From positions 1-64,000 of the forward strand of contig JACJZQ010000008.1 in NCBI GenBank assembly GCA_020635495.1: a DNA stretch of 64,000 bases. The letters are read 5' to 3'. A program made the translations under genes and the position numbers. The stretch is from Flavobacteriales bacterium (GTDB taxonomy: Bacteria > Bacteroidota > Bacteroidia > UBA10329). The notes below the pieces were generated by a model. The model had not been told where the DNA came from. It made no database searches and saw only the letters and a list, made by a program, of their open reading frames with translations. Shown piece after piece: positions 7,806-16,178 of the stretch. The first letter of the stretch is position 1. Each line of letters starts with the position of its first letter.

Positions 7806-8926
7806 GCGAGGTTTACGTAGGCGCAAAATCTGTTATCTGCCCATTGGGCGATACACCCGCCAAGGTGTATGATGCCATGCTACGTGGCGAAACAGGTTTG
7901 CATCAGGTGGAGCAGCCATTTGGCGTGAATACCACCAGCCACGTGGGGCTGATACCCAACAGTTTCATCATAGAGGAACATATAGACAGCACCAAGCTGG
8001 AGAACATGCTGGCCAAGTGCTACGAGCATTCGGTAAGCAAGCTGCGCTTCGACCCGTTTCAGGATGAGGACGGCCTGGTGATCATCTGCACCACCAAGGG
8101 CAACATTGATAAGATAGACCGAGACAACGACCCGCGCTTGCCGCTTACGCGCTTGAGCCAATTCATGCGTCAGTCGTTCGATCTGGCCAATGAGCCGATG
8201 ATCATCAGCAATGCCTGCATTTCGGGCGTGTTGGGCATCATAACCGCAGCGCGATTGATACGTGCAGGCAAGTATGAGCACGTGATGGTGTTGGGTGGCG
8301 ATGTGGTTTCGGAATTCACCCTTTCGGGATTTGCGTCTCTTCACGCCTTAACAGAAGGTGTGTGTAAGCCTTACGATAAGAACAGAACGGGCATCAACCT
8401 GGGCGAAGCAGCCGCAGGTCTGGTGCTTTCGAATGATGATACGCTCTTCAAGGGAAGATGCGATGAGTACGTGTCGGGCGCCAGTGCCAACGATGCGAAC
8501 CATATTTCGGGCCCATCCCGAACGGGAGAAGGCCTGCACCGCAGCATAGAACGGACACTGAACCCTGCTTCGGTGAGCGCTGCACAGATAGGTTATCTGT
8601 CGGCCCACGGAACGGGCACTTCCTTTAATGATGAGATGGAAAGCATTGCGTTTGAGCGCAGCGGACTGTCGGATGTTCCCGTCAACAGCATGAAAGGCTA
8701 TTTCGGCCACACGCTGGGCGCGGCAGGCGTGATAGAAACCCTTCTTGGATTGGAAGGCATGAAGCGCAAGGAACTCGTGGCCTCGCTCGGCTATGAAGAA
8801 GAAGGTGTTTCACGACCGATGAACATCATCACACAGACCACAGCACCCACCTCGGGCTATTTCCTCAAGACCGCATCCGGTTTTGGCGGATGTAATGCGG
8901 CAGCTTTGTTCAGAGTAAGGGATTGA
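7802..8926 (+). CDS. Beta-ketoacyl-ACP synthase (KAS), complete
   Basis: 375 residues from TTG 7802 (reading SEVYVGAKSVICPLGD); a GTG at 7778 is possible but lies deep in the previous gene. The catalytic set is present: Cys139 in SNACISG, His in AHGTGT and His in GHTLGAAG. It condenses malonyl-ACP with growing acyl chains, presumably for the conjugated polyene. A toxin-antitoxin pair was inserted directly after this gene, separating it from the next ketosynthase-fold genes. Confidence 0.9.
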   Translation: MSEVYVGAKSVICPLGDTPAKVYDAMLRGETGLHQVEQPFGVNTTSHVGLIPNSFIIEEHIDSTKLENMLAKCYEHSVSKLRFDPFQDEDGLVIICTTKGNIDKIDRDNDPRLPLTRLSQFMRQSFDLANEPMIISNACISGVLGIITAARLIRAGKYEHVMVLGGDVVSEFTLSGFASLHALTEGVCKPYDKNRTGINLGEAAAGLVLSNDDTLFKGRCDEYVSGASANDANHISGPSRTGEGLHRSIERTLNPASVSAAQIGYLSAHGTGTSFNDEMESIAFERSGLSDVPVNSMKGYFGHTLGAAGVIETLLGLEGMKRKELVASLGYEEEGVSRPMNIITQTTAPTSGYFLKTASGFGGCNAAALFRVRD

Positions 8927-8954
8927 GTATCTTGGAGGCTGCTAAATTTTGGTC

Positions 8955-9167
8955 ATGAGCACGAAAGAACTGATATCGAAAATAGACGCACTTCCGCCTG
9001 AATTTCGTAGGGAAGTGGAGGATTTCATTGACTTTCTGAAGCAGAAGTTGGATCGCGGAGAAGGAAAGAAACCACTTGAAAAACGTCAGTTCGGTTATGC
9101 CAAGGGTTTTTTCAAAATGTCAGATGACTTTGATGAACCATTGGAGGATTTCAAAGATTATATGTGA
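8955..9167 (+). CDS. DUF2281-like antitoxin of PIN toxin
   Basis: 70 residues from ATG 8955 (MSTKELISKIDALP). The N-terminal ELISKIDALPPEFRREVEDF pattern and following basic and acidic tail are typical of DUF2281 antitoxins, which bind and block PIN RNases with their C-terminal part. Its stop codon overlaps the ATG of the toxin (TGATG). The leader CTGCTAAATTT just before the start resembles the leader of mntA at 5629-5639, so both cassettes may use a similar promoter. Confidence 0.85.
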   Translation: MSTKELISKIDALPPEFRREVEDFIDFLKQKLDRGEGKKPLEKRQFGYAKGFFKMSDDFDEPLEDFKDYM

Positions 9168-9550
9168 TGAACATTCTCCTTGATACGCACGCGTTCGTTT
9201 GGTTCATGAACGCGGATGGCAAGTTTCCAAAACATCTTATCAAGGACATTGAGAATTTTGAGAACACCTGCTATTTGAGTGTTGCCAGCCTTTGGGAAAT
9301 GGCCATCAAGGTCAATCTTGGTAAACTTGAATTGGTTGATGATTTCGAAAACATTCTTGAGTTCTGTTCTTCCAACAGGATCATTCTTCTTCCGATTGAG
9401 TTCGAAGACACACGGTCAGTGATCGGTCTTCCAGACCATCATCGCGACCCGTTTGATAGAATGTTGGTGGTTCAGGCCAATCGGCAAGAAGCAACCCTCA
9501 TTACCAAAGACCGCATGTTTGACCGCTATGAAGTTCAGACCCGTTGGTAA
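9167..9550 (+). CDS. PIN-domain RNase toxin (VapC-like)
   Basis: 127 residues from ATG 9167 (GTG 9164 is an alternative). Acidic active-site residues of the PIN fold are visible: Asp in LLDTHAFVW, Glu in SLWEMAIK, Asp in DPFDRMLV and Asp in ITKDRMF. The family cleaves RNA, often tRNA, when not bound by its antitoxin. Complete and probably active. It is unrelated in function to the surrounding polyene genes and marks an insertion in the operon. Confidence 0.9.
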   Translation: MNILLDTHAFVWFMNADGKFPKHLIKDIENFENTCYLSVASLWEMAIKVNLGKLELVDDFENILEFCSSNRIILLPIEFEDTRSVIGLPDHHRDPFDRMLVVQANRQEATLITKDRMFDRYEVQTRW

Positions 9551-9588
9551 ATGCCATCTATTGAAAACCCTTTTCTTCGCGAACTGAT

Positions 9589-10191
9589 TTGAGTTTGAGC
9601 CTGAAAACATATTGCCGCATCAAGGACAACGAGGTTCACATCAATGGCGAACTCTTTTGCCAGCACATGGACGAGGAGCCGTTCCTACGGTCGGTTTACA
9701 AGCACATCGGGCTCAATTACCCGAAGTTCTTCAAGATGGATGCGCTTTCACAACTGGGTTTTCTCGGTGCGGAAATGACCTTGATGCGCTCGGAATTGGA
9801 AACGTATGCCGATGATGAAGTGGCGGTAGTGTATTCCAACCGTTCTTCCAGTCTGGAAACGGACCATGCGTACTACAATTCGCTGAAGGAAAGCGGCATT
9901 GCCAGTCCTGCGCTGTTCGTGTACACCCTTCCCAATATTGAAGTGGGCGAGATATGCATTCGCCACAAGCTGTATGGCGAAAACAACTTCCTTATCACGG
10001 AGCGGTTCAATGCTGCGCAACTCTTGGAGCAGTGCGAGGCCTTGTTTGCGGACAATGCCGCCAAAGCCGTGCTCATTGCCTGGACCGAAGTGAACGGAGA
10101 TGAGCACGATGGGTTCTTCGCGTTCGTCACCAACTCTGGAGTGGAGGAACTGACGGCAGAAAGTCTCACGGATATTTATCTGGATAGATAA
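9589..10191 (+). CDS. Ketosynthase N-terminal-like protein lacking the catalytic half
   Basis: 200 residues from TTG 9589 (SLSLKTYCRIKDNEVHI). The segment LFVYTLPNIEVGEICIRHKLYGENNF resembles, in spaced blocks, the part of a ketosynthase just before the active-site cysteine; no TACSS-type cysteine block follows, and the protein ends where the second half should begin. Small ketosynthase-like proteins of this type (Ketoacyl-synt_2-like) occur in flexirubin/aryl-polyene clusters and may act as structural or chain-length partners. It abuts the next gene (stop and ATG overlap by one base). Confidence 0.7.
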   Translation: MSLSLKTYCRIKDNEVHINGELFCQHMDEEPFLRSVYKHIGLNYPKFFKMDALSQLGFLGAEMTLMRSELETYADDEVAVVYSNRSSSLETDHAYYNSLKESGIASPALFVYTLPNIEVGEICIRHKLYGENNFLITERFNAAQLLEQCEALFADNAAKAVLIAWTEVNGDEHDGFFAFVTNSGVEELTAESLTDIYLDR

Positions 10192-11378
10192 TGGAGATTG
10201 CGGTCACGGGCATAGGAGCAATTTCGGCCATCGGCAACGATGTGCAGGAGAACCTGGCTTCGCTGTTGGCCAAGAAAACAGGCATTGGCAAAGCCGAATT
10301 GCTCCATTCCAAGCTCACGGAAACCCATCTTTTCGGAGAAGTGAAGTTGAGCAACGACCAACTCAAAGCAGGACTGAATTGGAAAGGCGATGCTGTTTCC
10401 AGAACCACGCTGCTGAGCGCTTGGGCCATGAAAGAAGCCATTGAGCAATCAGGTTTTGAGATGGATAACCAAGTAGGGTTGGTTTCATCCACCTCGGTGG
10501 GCGGTATGGATAGAAGCGAGGGCTTCTTTGAACCTTACTACCTCGAACAAGACTTTTCGAATGTGTTCCTACTCGGAACACACGATTGTGGCACCTGCAC
10601 CAAGCAGGCCGCAGCGCATTTCGGCATTACGGGATACGCCACTACTATCAGTACGGCCTGTTCTTCGGCCGCCAATGCCATTGCCATGGGCGCGCGCTTG
10701 CTGCGTCAAGGCAAATTGAAGCGCGTTATCGTAGGCGGGACCGATGCCTTGTGCCGATTTACGGCCAATGGCTTCAACTCATTAATGATATTAGACACCG
10801 AATGGTGCAAGCCGTTCTCTGCCAATCGCGCTGGATTGAACTTGGGAGAAGCTGCGGCTTATCTTGTATTGGAAAGCAAAGAAGATGCGGAAGCGCGAGG
10901 CGCAGCAATCCACGGTCTGGTTACAGGCTGGGCCAACACGAATGATGCGTACCATCAAACGGCTTCATCGCCAGATGGAAATGGGGCCTTCATGGCCATG
11001 TCGCAAGCGTTGGAGAAAGCAGGTTTGCAGTCGGTAGACATTGGCTACATCAATGCCCACGGAACAGGCACGCAGAATAACGACCAGTCGGAAAGCATCG
11101 CCATTCACAGGGTTTTTGGAGCACAGAAACCGCCCATCAGTTCTACGAAGGCGTACACGGGTCATACCTTGGCCGCGGCCGGAGCCATTGAAGCGGTGTA
11201 TTCGCTTTTGGCATTGAAGGAGCAAACGTTCCTTCCCAACTTGAACTATCAGGACCCCATAGAAGACAACGATTGGAAACCGCAGTTGGAAGTGGAGAGT
11301 GGTGCCATCAACCATGTGCTTTCCAACTCGTTCGGGTTTGGCGGCAATAACTCAACAGTCATCTTTTCGAAAGCGTGA
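10191..11378 (+). CDS. Beta-ketoacyl-ACP synthase II-like (KAS), complete
   Basis: 395 residues, near FabF length. Catalytic Cys157 lies in STACSSA; the two histidines are in NAHGTGT and YTGHTLAAAG. GFGGNN near the C-terminus matches the family's closing motif. It probably forms a heterodimer with the Cys-less homologue encoded next (4-bp ATGA overlap), as in type II polyketide and aryl-polyene synthases. The second complete ketosynthase of this operon. Confidence 0.9.
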   Translation: MEIAVTGIGAISAIGNDVQENLASLLAKKTGIGKAELLHSKLTETHLFGEVKLSNDQLKAGLNWKGDAVSRTTLLSAWAMKEAIEQSGFEMDNQVGLVSSTSVGGMDRSEGFFEPYYLEQDFSNVFLLGTHDCGTCTKQAAAHFGITGYATTISTACSSAANAIAMGARLLRQGKLKRVIVGGTDALCRFTANGFNSLMILDTEWCKPFSANRAGLNLGEAAAYLVLESKEDAEARGAAIHGLVTGWANTNDAYHQTASSPDGNGAFMAMSQALEKAGLQSVDIGYINAHGTGTQNNDQSESIAIHRVFGAQKPPISSTKAYTGHTLAAAGAIEAVYSLLALKEQTFLPNLNYQDPIEDNDWKPQLEVESGAINHVLSNSFGFGGNNSTVIFSKA

Positions 11379-12358
11379 TGTATTTAGGAGCCGCCAGTTG
11401 CATATCGTTTCAGGACACATTCGGGCGTGAAAACCCTTGGAGTGTATTGACGGAAGTAAATGCAGAAAGCCAACTCGTTCAGCCTGATTACAAGGAATTT
11501 GTGAGCCCTGCGATGCTGCGCAGAATGAGTAGCGCGCTGAAAATGGGTGTAGCAGGAGGGAAGTCGTGCTTGCAAAAGGCAGGCTTGGAAACCTGCGATG
11601 CCATTACAGTAGGAACAGGTCTAGGATGCGTTCGTGATACGTTGAAGTTTATGAAAACCATGTACGAGGAAGCCGAAACAGGACTTTCTCCTACATCGTT
11701 CATCCAATCTACCCATAACTCCATTGCAGGACAAATTGCCTTGCTGTTGGGAAACCACGGTTACAACATGACGCATGTGCAAGGCGGGTTGTCGTTGGGC
11801 TATGCCCTTTCGGATGGGGAGTTACTGATTGGCGAGGGTGATGCCGATACCGTACTTGTTGGCGCTGTGGATGAGAAAACAGAAGAGTTGGTGGAACTGC
11901 TTACCAAGCTTGCTGCAACTGCCAATTACGACTTGCCAACAATTGGAGAAGGTGGTGCTTTCTTCTTGGCTTCGAAAGAGAAGTTGAGTTCATCCGTTGC
12001 CAAGGTGGTGGAGTTGAGTTTGATCAATGACCCCTCCGGCCTTCGGCCACCTCCCCTTTCAAGGGGAGGAACTGGCGTGCTGAACCAAGGTCAGAGCGAA
12101 GAGAAGCTCCCCTCCTTGGAAGGAGGGGTTGGGGGAGGTCACGTTGATCTTGTGCTTTCAAACACAGGTGAAGGCTTCAATTACGTGAAGTATTCAGGCG
12201 AGCACTTCACTTCTGTGGGTTTTGGGCTGTTCATGGCGTTGAAAGCATTTGAAGCAGGAACTGTGAAGGTGAATGGTACTTCCGTTGAACCGAAAAGCAT
12301 ACTTGTCCGCCACAGTCTGTTCGGGCAGGAGTTTAGTATCTTATTAGAGAAAGTTTGA
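11375..12358 (+). CDS. Chain-length-factor-like, Cys-less ketosynthase homologue with repeat insertion
   Basis: 327 residues. The ketosynthase fold is recognisable in the middle (SFIQSTHNSIAGQIALLLG), but where the nucleophilic cysteine should be the protein reads HVQGGLSLG, so it cannot catalyse condensation itself; such proteins pair with an active KAS. Residues ~218-254 (SGLRPPPLSRGG ... LPSLEGGVGGG) are unlike the rest: they come from a palindromic DNA element (12029-12140) that keeps the frame open. The insertion lies between a strand ending SLIND and a strand VDLVLSN, so a surface loop may tolerate it. Confidence 0.8.
   Translation: MMYLGAASCISFQDTFGRENPWSVLTEVNAESQLVQPDYKEFVSPAMLRRMSSALKMGVAGGKSCLQKAGLETCDAITVGTGLGCVRDTLKFMKTMYEEAETGLSPTSFIQSTHNSIAGQIALLLGNHGYNMTHVQGGLSLGYALSDGELLIGEGDADTVLVGAVDEKTEELVELLTKLAATANYDLPTIGEGGAFFLASKEKLSSSVAKVVELSLINDPSGLRPPPLSRGGTGVLNQGQSEEKLPSLEGGVGGGHVDLVLSNTGEGFNYVKYSGEHFTSVGFGLFMALKAFEAGTVKVNGTSVEPKSILVRHSLFGQEFSILLEKV
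12029..12140. repeat. Palindromic GGGGAGG element inside a coding region
   Basis: Left half gacccctccggccttcggcc plus the hairpin cctcccctttcaaggggagg (12048-12069 region), and right half with the hairpin ctcccctccttggaaggagg followed by ggttgggggaggtc. The ends (gacc.../...ggtc) are inverted copies. Elements with this text are known to me from intergenic DNA of many Bacteroidota. Here it reads through in frame without a stop. Confidence 0.85.
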
Positions 12359-13119
12359 ATTTCCAGCGACTTAATATCCTTACCATCGGATTGGTGCTGA
12401 TTCTGGTGCCGGCTGGTGTATTGGGTTTCGTTGCCTGGTGGCATTTGCTACTGCTCATCCCTGTTTACTTGATTATTCTTGGTTGGGGCGTGTTCGATAT
12501 CGGCTCCCAGTTCTTCATGCCAACTTTTTGGCGAGGGGAAAAGGGAACGGTCAGCTTCACATTTGATGATGGGCCTGACGCAGAAGTGACACCGAAAGTT
12601 CTGGAAGTCCTGAAGGAAGAAGGAGTGAAAGCTGCGTTTTTCGTCATCGGAAAGAACGCTGAAAAACACCCGAAGCTGCTGAAGCAGATAATGGATGAAG
12701 GTCACGTAGTTGGAAACCACACGTACAATCACGCTTACGTCTTTTCGAAGTCAGCAGCCGAAAAGCAGGTAACAGAAGGTCAGGATGCCATTGAGAAGAT
12801 CATTGGCAAGAAACCCAACTATTTCCGTCCGCCATTTGGCGTGATGACGCCTGAAATTGCCTCGGCTATCAAAAGGGAAAAGTGTTCGGTTATCGGTTGG
12901 GATTTGCGTTCGCAGGATGGACGTATCCGCACCAAAGAAGCCACCATCAATCGCGTAAAGGCGCATTTGAAGAAATCTACGGTGCTGTTGTTTCATGATA
13001 CCAATCCGACCACACCTGACGCCCTGCGTGAGATTATCCATCTTTGTAAGCAGAATGGCATGAAGATCGTTTCATTGCCTGAACAATCGGGGATTGAGCC
13101 TTACTTTAATCAAACTTAA
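12355..13119 (+). CDS. NodB-type polysaccharide deacetylase, membrane-anchored
   Basis: 254 residues from TTG 12355, overlapping the previous stop. Two hydrophobic segments (about 5-23 and 27-45) precede the NodB fold: SFTFDDGPD (motif 1, DD), HVVGNHTYNH (motif 2, HxxxH), RPPFG (motif 3), GWDLRSQD (motif 4) and LLFHD (motif 5). All metal and catalytic positions seem present. The family removes acetyl groups from carbohydrate chains; its presence in a polyene cluster with a glycosyltransferase suggests modification of a sugar on the pigment or its lipid anchor. Confidence 0.85.
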   Translation: MNFQRLNILTIGLVLILVPAGVLGFVAWWHLLLLIPVYLIILGWGVFDIGSQFFMPTFWRGEKGTVSFTFDDGPDAEVTPKVLEVLKEEGVKAAFFVIGKNAEKHPKLLKQIMDEGHVVGNHTYNHAYVFSKSAAEKQVTEGQDAIEKIIGKKPNYFRPPFGVMTPEIASAIKREKCSVIGWDLRSQDGRIRTKEATINRVKAHLKKSTVLLFHDTNPTTPDALREIIHLCKQNGMKIVSLPEQSGIEPYFNQT

Positions 13120-13467
13120 ATGAGATCTGTACTGTCCGCGTTTCTGTTCATGGCAATTGCTGCATCTGGCTTTGCACAAGAAGATCTGGAGACCATTACT
13201 ATCAAAACAAGTATTGTGTGCAACCACTGCATGGAATGCGATGATTGCGGTTATAATATCGATACCAGCATTCGAAAAGCGAAAGGCATCAAGAAAGTGG
13301 TGATTGACCCTGAGGGAAGCACCGTGATGGTGACGTATCGCACGGATAAGACTACTCAAGAAGAAATTCGGATTGCCCTTTCAAAAGCGGGTTTTGATGC
13401 GGATGATGTGAAAGCTGACCCTGAAGCCTACGCCAAGTTGGACGGTTGTTGCAAGAAACCTGAGTAA
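13120..13467 (+). CDS. Secreted heavy-metal-associated (HMA) domain protein
   Basis: 115 residues: signal peptide (about 1-19, ending GFAQ), then a ferredoxin-like HMA fold with the sequence VCNHCMECDDCG, giving four cysteines in a CxxCxxxxxC-type arrangement instead of the usual single CxxC, a second half with KVVIDPEGSTVMVTY, and a C-terminal GCC. It would sit in the periplasm and bind soft metal ions such as copper. It starts one base after the deacetylase stop, so it is in the operon; its role there is unknown. Confidence 0.8.
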   Translation: MRSVLSAFLFMAIAASGFAQEDLETITIKTSIVCNHCMECDDCGYNIDTSIRKAKGIKKVVIDPEGSTVMVTYRTDKTTQEEIRIALSKAGFDADDVKADPEAYAKLDGCCKKPE

Positions 13468-13474
13468 GCACGAA

Positions 13475-14101
13475 ATGTCGAAGAGTCTTTCCGTTTTTCT
13501 GTTAATTCTTTTTCCGTTTTTCCTCTCTGCACAGGATTGGAAAAGCTTGGATGCCAATGACCCGATGTTGACAGGGTTGAAGTCGGCATTGAGTGGAATG
13601 GAAAGCATCAAAGGTGATATTCAACAGGAGAAATCTTTCGCGTTCCTCACAGAGAAACTCATTTCGAAAGGTGTATTCATCTATCAGAAGGAAAGCAAGT
13701 TGCGGTGGCAGTTCAATGAGCCAATTGAATACATCATTCTCATCAATGAGAGTTCGATGAGATTGAAAGAGGATGGCGAGGAAAAGAAGTACAAGGGCAT
13801 GAACCAGATCCTGCGGCAGGTGAAGGAAATCATTCTGGGCTGCATTGACGGTGCCATTATGAGCAATCCACACTACAAGACGGTGTTCTCCACCAACGGA
13901 ACTAACATCCGTATTCAATTACAACCGAAAGAAAAGAACCTGAAGGAGTTCATTCAGCAGATTGATGTGGAGTTTGCGAAGGAAGGTTCTGTGCTAAAGA
14001 AGGTAACTTTAATTGATCCTTCCAGTGATGAAACGGATATTCTGTTCTCCAACATTAAGTCCAACCAGACAATTGATGAAAGCGTTTTTGCTGATTTTTA
14101 G
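13475..14101 (+). CDS. LolA-like outer-membrane lipoprotein carrier
   Basis: 208 residues with a signal peptide (about 1-18, ending LSAQ). The sequence SALSGMESIKGDIQQEKSF, then LISKGVFIYQKESKLRWQFNEP, matches the half-barrel LolA fold ('F/Y..P.R.RW.y..P'). LolA-like proteins are standard parts of aryl-polyene and flexirubin clusters and are thought to carry the lipid-linked pigment across the periplasm. It lies 8 bp downstream of the HMA gene. Confidence 0.85.
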   Translation: MSKSLSVFLLILFPFFLSAQDWKSLDANDPMLTGLKSALSGMESIKGDIQQEKSFAFLTEKLISKGVFIYQKESKLRWQFNEPIEYIILINESSMRLKEDGEEKKYKGMNQILRQVKEIILGCIDGAIMSNPHYKTVFSTNGTNIRIQLQPKEKNLKEFIQQIDVEFAKEGSVLKKVTLIDPSSDETDILFSNIKSNQTIDESVFADF

Positions 14102-14636
14102 TCTTGTTTTCGGTGTTCTTGCATCGATAAGTGCTCAGGATATTGACCTGCTTCCAAGAGGAAGTGAGACCGTGTTCAAAGCAACGTTTGATGTTCAGGG
14201 TACCAAAATGTCTGGTTTTCTGGCTGCAAAACACACCGTGGTAGGAGTGCTTCACGTGGAATTCACGACCCCGATGGGAAACAATCTGATAACCATGAAA
14301 TGGGAGGATGGTAGATGGAAGCAGGAGTATGCGGTTCGTCAGTTGAAGAACCGCTTTGTGATGGAAACACTGGGCGAAGACCTGAAATACATTTTGGGTT
14401 ATTACATATATGACGAGGACTTCCTTGACCTATGCGATGAATGGCTTTGGGGTAATCTTAAGTTGATTCCTGATCATAGAAAAGGAAAGATTCACGCTAT
14501 GCACGTTTACACCAAGCAAGAAAAACTCGATAGGACTATCTTGTACAAGTATAGAGACGGAAAATTGGCCCAGGTTTCTGTAGAACACCCGAACATTCCA
14601 TATTCGCTGGAGTTACAGACCATAGAGAAAAAGTAA
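14076..14636 (+). CDS. Exported protein of the pigment operon, family uncertain
   Basis: 186 residues from ATG 14076 (MKAFLLIFSLVFGVL), which gives a clean signal peptide ending SAQ; the longer frame from 14013 is inside the LolA gene. The mature part is strand-rich (VFKATFDVQG, FLAAKHTVVGVLHVEFTT, LITMKWEDGRW). It recalls the DUF3261-type protein that accompanies LolA in aryl-polyene clusters, but I cannot confirm the family. Overlaps lolA by 26 bp and abuts the dehydratase, so the four genes are translationally linked. Confidence 0.7.
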   Translation: MKAFLLIFSLVFGVLASISAQDIDLLPRGSETVFKATFDVQGTKMSGFLAAKHTVVGVLHVEFTTPMGNNLITMKWEDGRWKQEYAVRQLKNRFVMETLGEDLKYILGYYIYDEDFLDLCDEWLWGNLKLIPDHRKGKIHAMHVYTKQEKLDRTILYKYRDGKLAQVSVEHPNIPYSLELQTIEKK

Positions 14637-14998
14637 TGGAAACACTTGCTGGATTTTACGAACGAACTTCTGAAGAGAAAACCGAAAGCGGCTTCACGGT
14701 CAAGGTGAATTTGAATGCGGGGCATGAGGTTTACGAAGGCCATTTTGTAGGAAAGCCTGTTGCGCCTGGCGCAGCTTTGACCCAAATGGTGTTGGATGAG
14801 GCCATCCGATTGACCGATGATGAGAAGAGAGTGACCGAGTTCCGCCAGATCAAGTTCCTTTCGGTAATTGACCCGACCAAGGTGAACCAACTGGTTCTGG
14901 AATACGATTTCAAAGAGCGGAATGGCGTGGAGATGTTCATCTGTACCGGCCGTTCGGGTGAAACCAACTACTTCAAGCTGAATGGCATCTTCGGCTGA
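14636..14998 (+). CDS. Hotdog-fold 3-hydroxyacyl-ACP dehydratase-like
   Basis: 120 residues. Blocks VNLNAGHEVYEGHFVGKPVAPGA correspond to the FabZ/FabA-like active-site region in which His sits in an x-GHF-P context; the central helix ALTQMVLDEA follows. It likely removes water from 3-hydroxyacyl-ACP to create the conjugated double bonds. The stop overlaps the next start by 17 bp. Confidence 0.8.
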   Translation: METLAGFYERTSEEKTESGFTVKVNLNAGHEVYEGHFVGKPVAPGAALTQMVLDEAIRLTDDEKRVTEFRQIKFLSVIDPTKVNQLVLEYDFKERNGVEMFICTGRSGETNYFKLNGIFG

Positions 14999-16178
14999 AT
15001 TCGAACACTATCGGCAGGAAATGAAGCGCATGGGAATATGCGTGATCATTCCTACGTACAACAATCACAGAACCGTTGGTCGTGTTATCGAGGAAACGCT
15101 CCAGTACACCAGCGATCTCATTGTTGTGAGTGATGGTCCGACCGACAATACACCGAGTATTCTGGATGGGTTTGGAGATCGAATTTTCCGAGTGGATTAT
15201 TCACCCAACAAGGGGAAAGGATATGCGTTGCGGATGGGTTTTCAGAAAGCAACGGAACTCGGTTATAAGTTCGCCATAACCCTTGATAGCGATGGGCAGC
15301 ATTTTCCGAGTGATATTCCCAAGTTTTTGGAAGTGCACAAATCGCACCCGAACCATGTGATCATGGGTGCGCGGAATTTGGAGGCGGATGGCATGCCAGC
15401 CAAGAACAGTTTCGCTAATCGATTTTCGAATTTCTGGTTCCGTTTGCAGACAGGGATTTTTATGCCAGATACACAGACGGGTTTCCGCTTGTATCCGCTT
15501 GAGAAAATCAAGAATATCAACTTCTTCACGACCCGTTTTGAGTTTGAAATTGAGGTAATTGTGAAACTCGCTTGGCGTGATGTGCCGTTTGTTTCGGTTC
15601 CTATTCAAGTGAAGTACGACCCGAATGAACGCGTTTCGCACTTCCGTCCAGGACCAGATTTTACGCGTATCAGTTTTCTGAATGCATGGTTCACCATTCT
15701 TACTGCTGCGTATCATCTCCCAAGAAGGTTGCTGCTGAAGGGCAAACTCTTCCGATTGATCAAGGAAGAAGCGATTAAACCAGAGGAAACGAACATCCGC
15801 AAAGCAGCAAGTATCGGTTTCGGGTTCTTCTTCGGTATTCTTCCTATTTGGGGATTTCAGTTGCTAATAGGAATTCCGGCCGCGGTGCTGCTTCGTATGA
15901 ATAAAGTGCTGTTCATCGCGGCAGCAAACATCAGTCTGCCACCGATGATTCCTTTCATCATCTTCTTTAGCTACTTGATGGGACAGCCGTTCTCTGATGC
16001 AGAACCGATTCCTTTTGAGAAGCTATCTACACTTACGCTGGAGAATATTCACGATAATTTCATCCAATACGTCATAGGAGCAATCATTCTCTCAATCGCA
16101 GTTGGGCTTGCTGGTTTCTTAGTGAGTTGGGCAGCACTTGCCGCCTTGCGGAAAGACCCTGAATTGGCGGAAGGTTAG
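14982..16178 (+). CDS. GT2 glycosyltransferase fused to DUF2062 membrane domain
   Basis: 398 residues. Residues ~18-235 form a GT-A domain: VIIPTYNN at the start, SDGPTDNT, GKGYALRMGF and the metal site TLDSDGQH (DxD). Residues ~265-385 are a DUF2062 domain with SIGFGFFFGILPIWGFQ and three to four membrane helices. Polyprenol-phosphate-mannosyltransferase-like fusions of this type are typical of flexirubin/aryl-polyene clusters. ATG 14982 lies in the previous gene. Last gene of the operon: it meets tag tail-to-tail with a 4-bp overlap. Confidence 0.85.
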   Translation: MASSAEFEHYRQEMKRMGICVIIPTYNNHRTVGRVIEETLQYTSDLIVVSDGPTDNTPSILDGFGDRIFRVDYSPNKGKGYALRMGFQKATELGYKFAITLDSDGQHFPSDIPKFLEVHKSHPNHVIMGARNLEADGMPAKNSFANRFSNFWFRLQTGIFMPDTQTGFRLYPLEKIKNINFFTTRFEFEIEVIVKLAWRDVPFVSVPIQVKYDPNERVSHFRPGPDFTRISFLNAWFTILTAAYHLPRRLLLKGKLFRLIKEEAIKPEETNIRKAASIGFGFFFGILPIWGFQLLIGIPAAVLLRMNKVLFIAAANISLPPMIPFIIFFSYLMGQPFSDAEPIPFEKLSTLTLENIHDNFIQYVIGAIILSIAVGLAGFLVSWAALAALRKDPELAEG

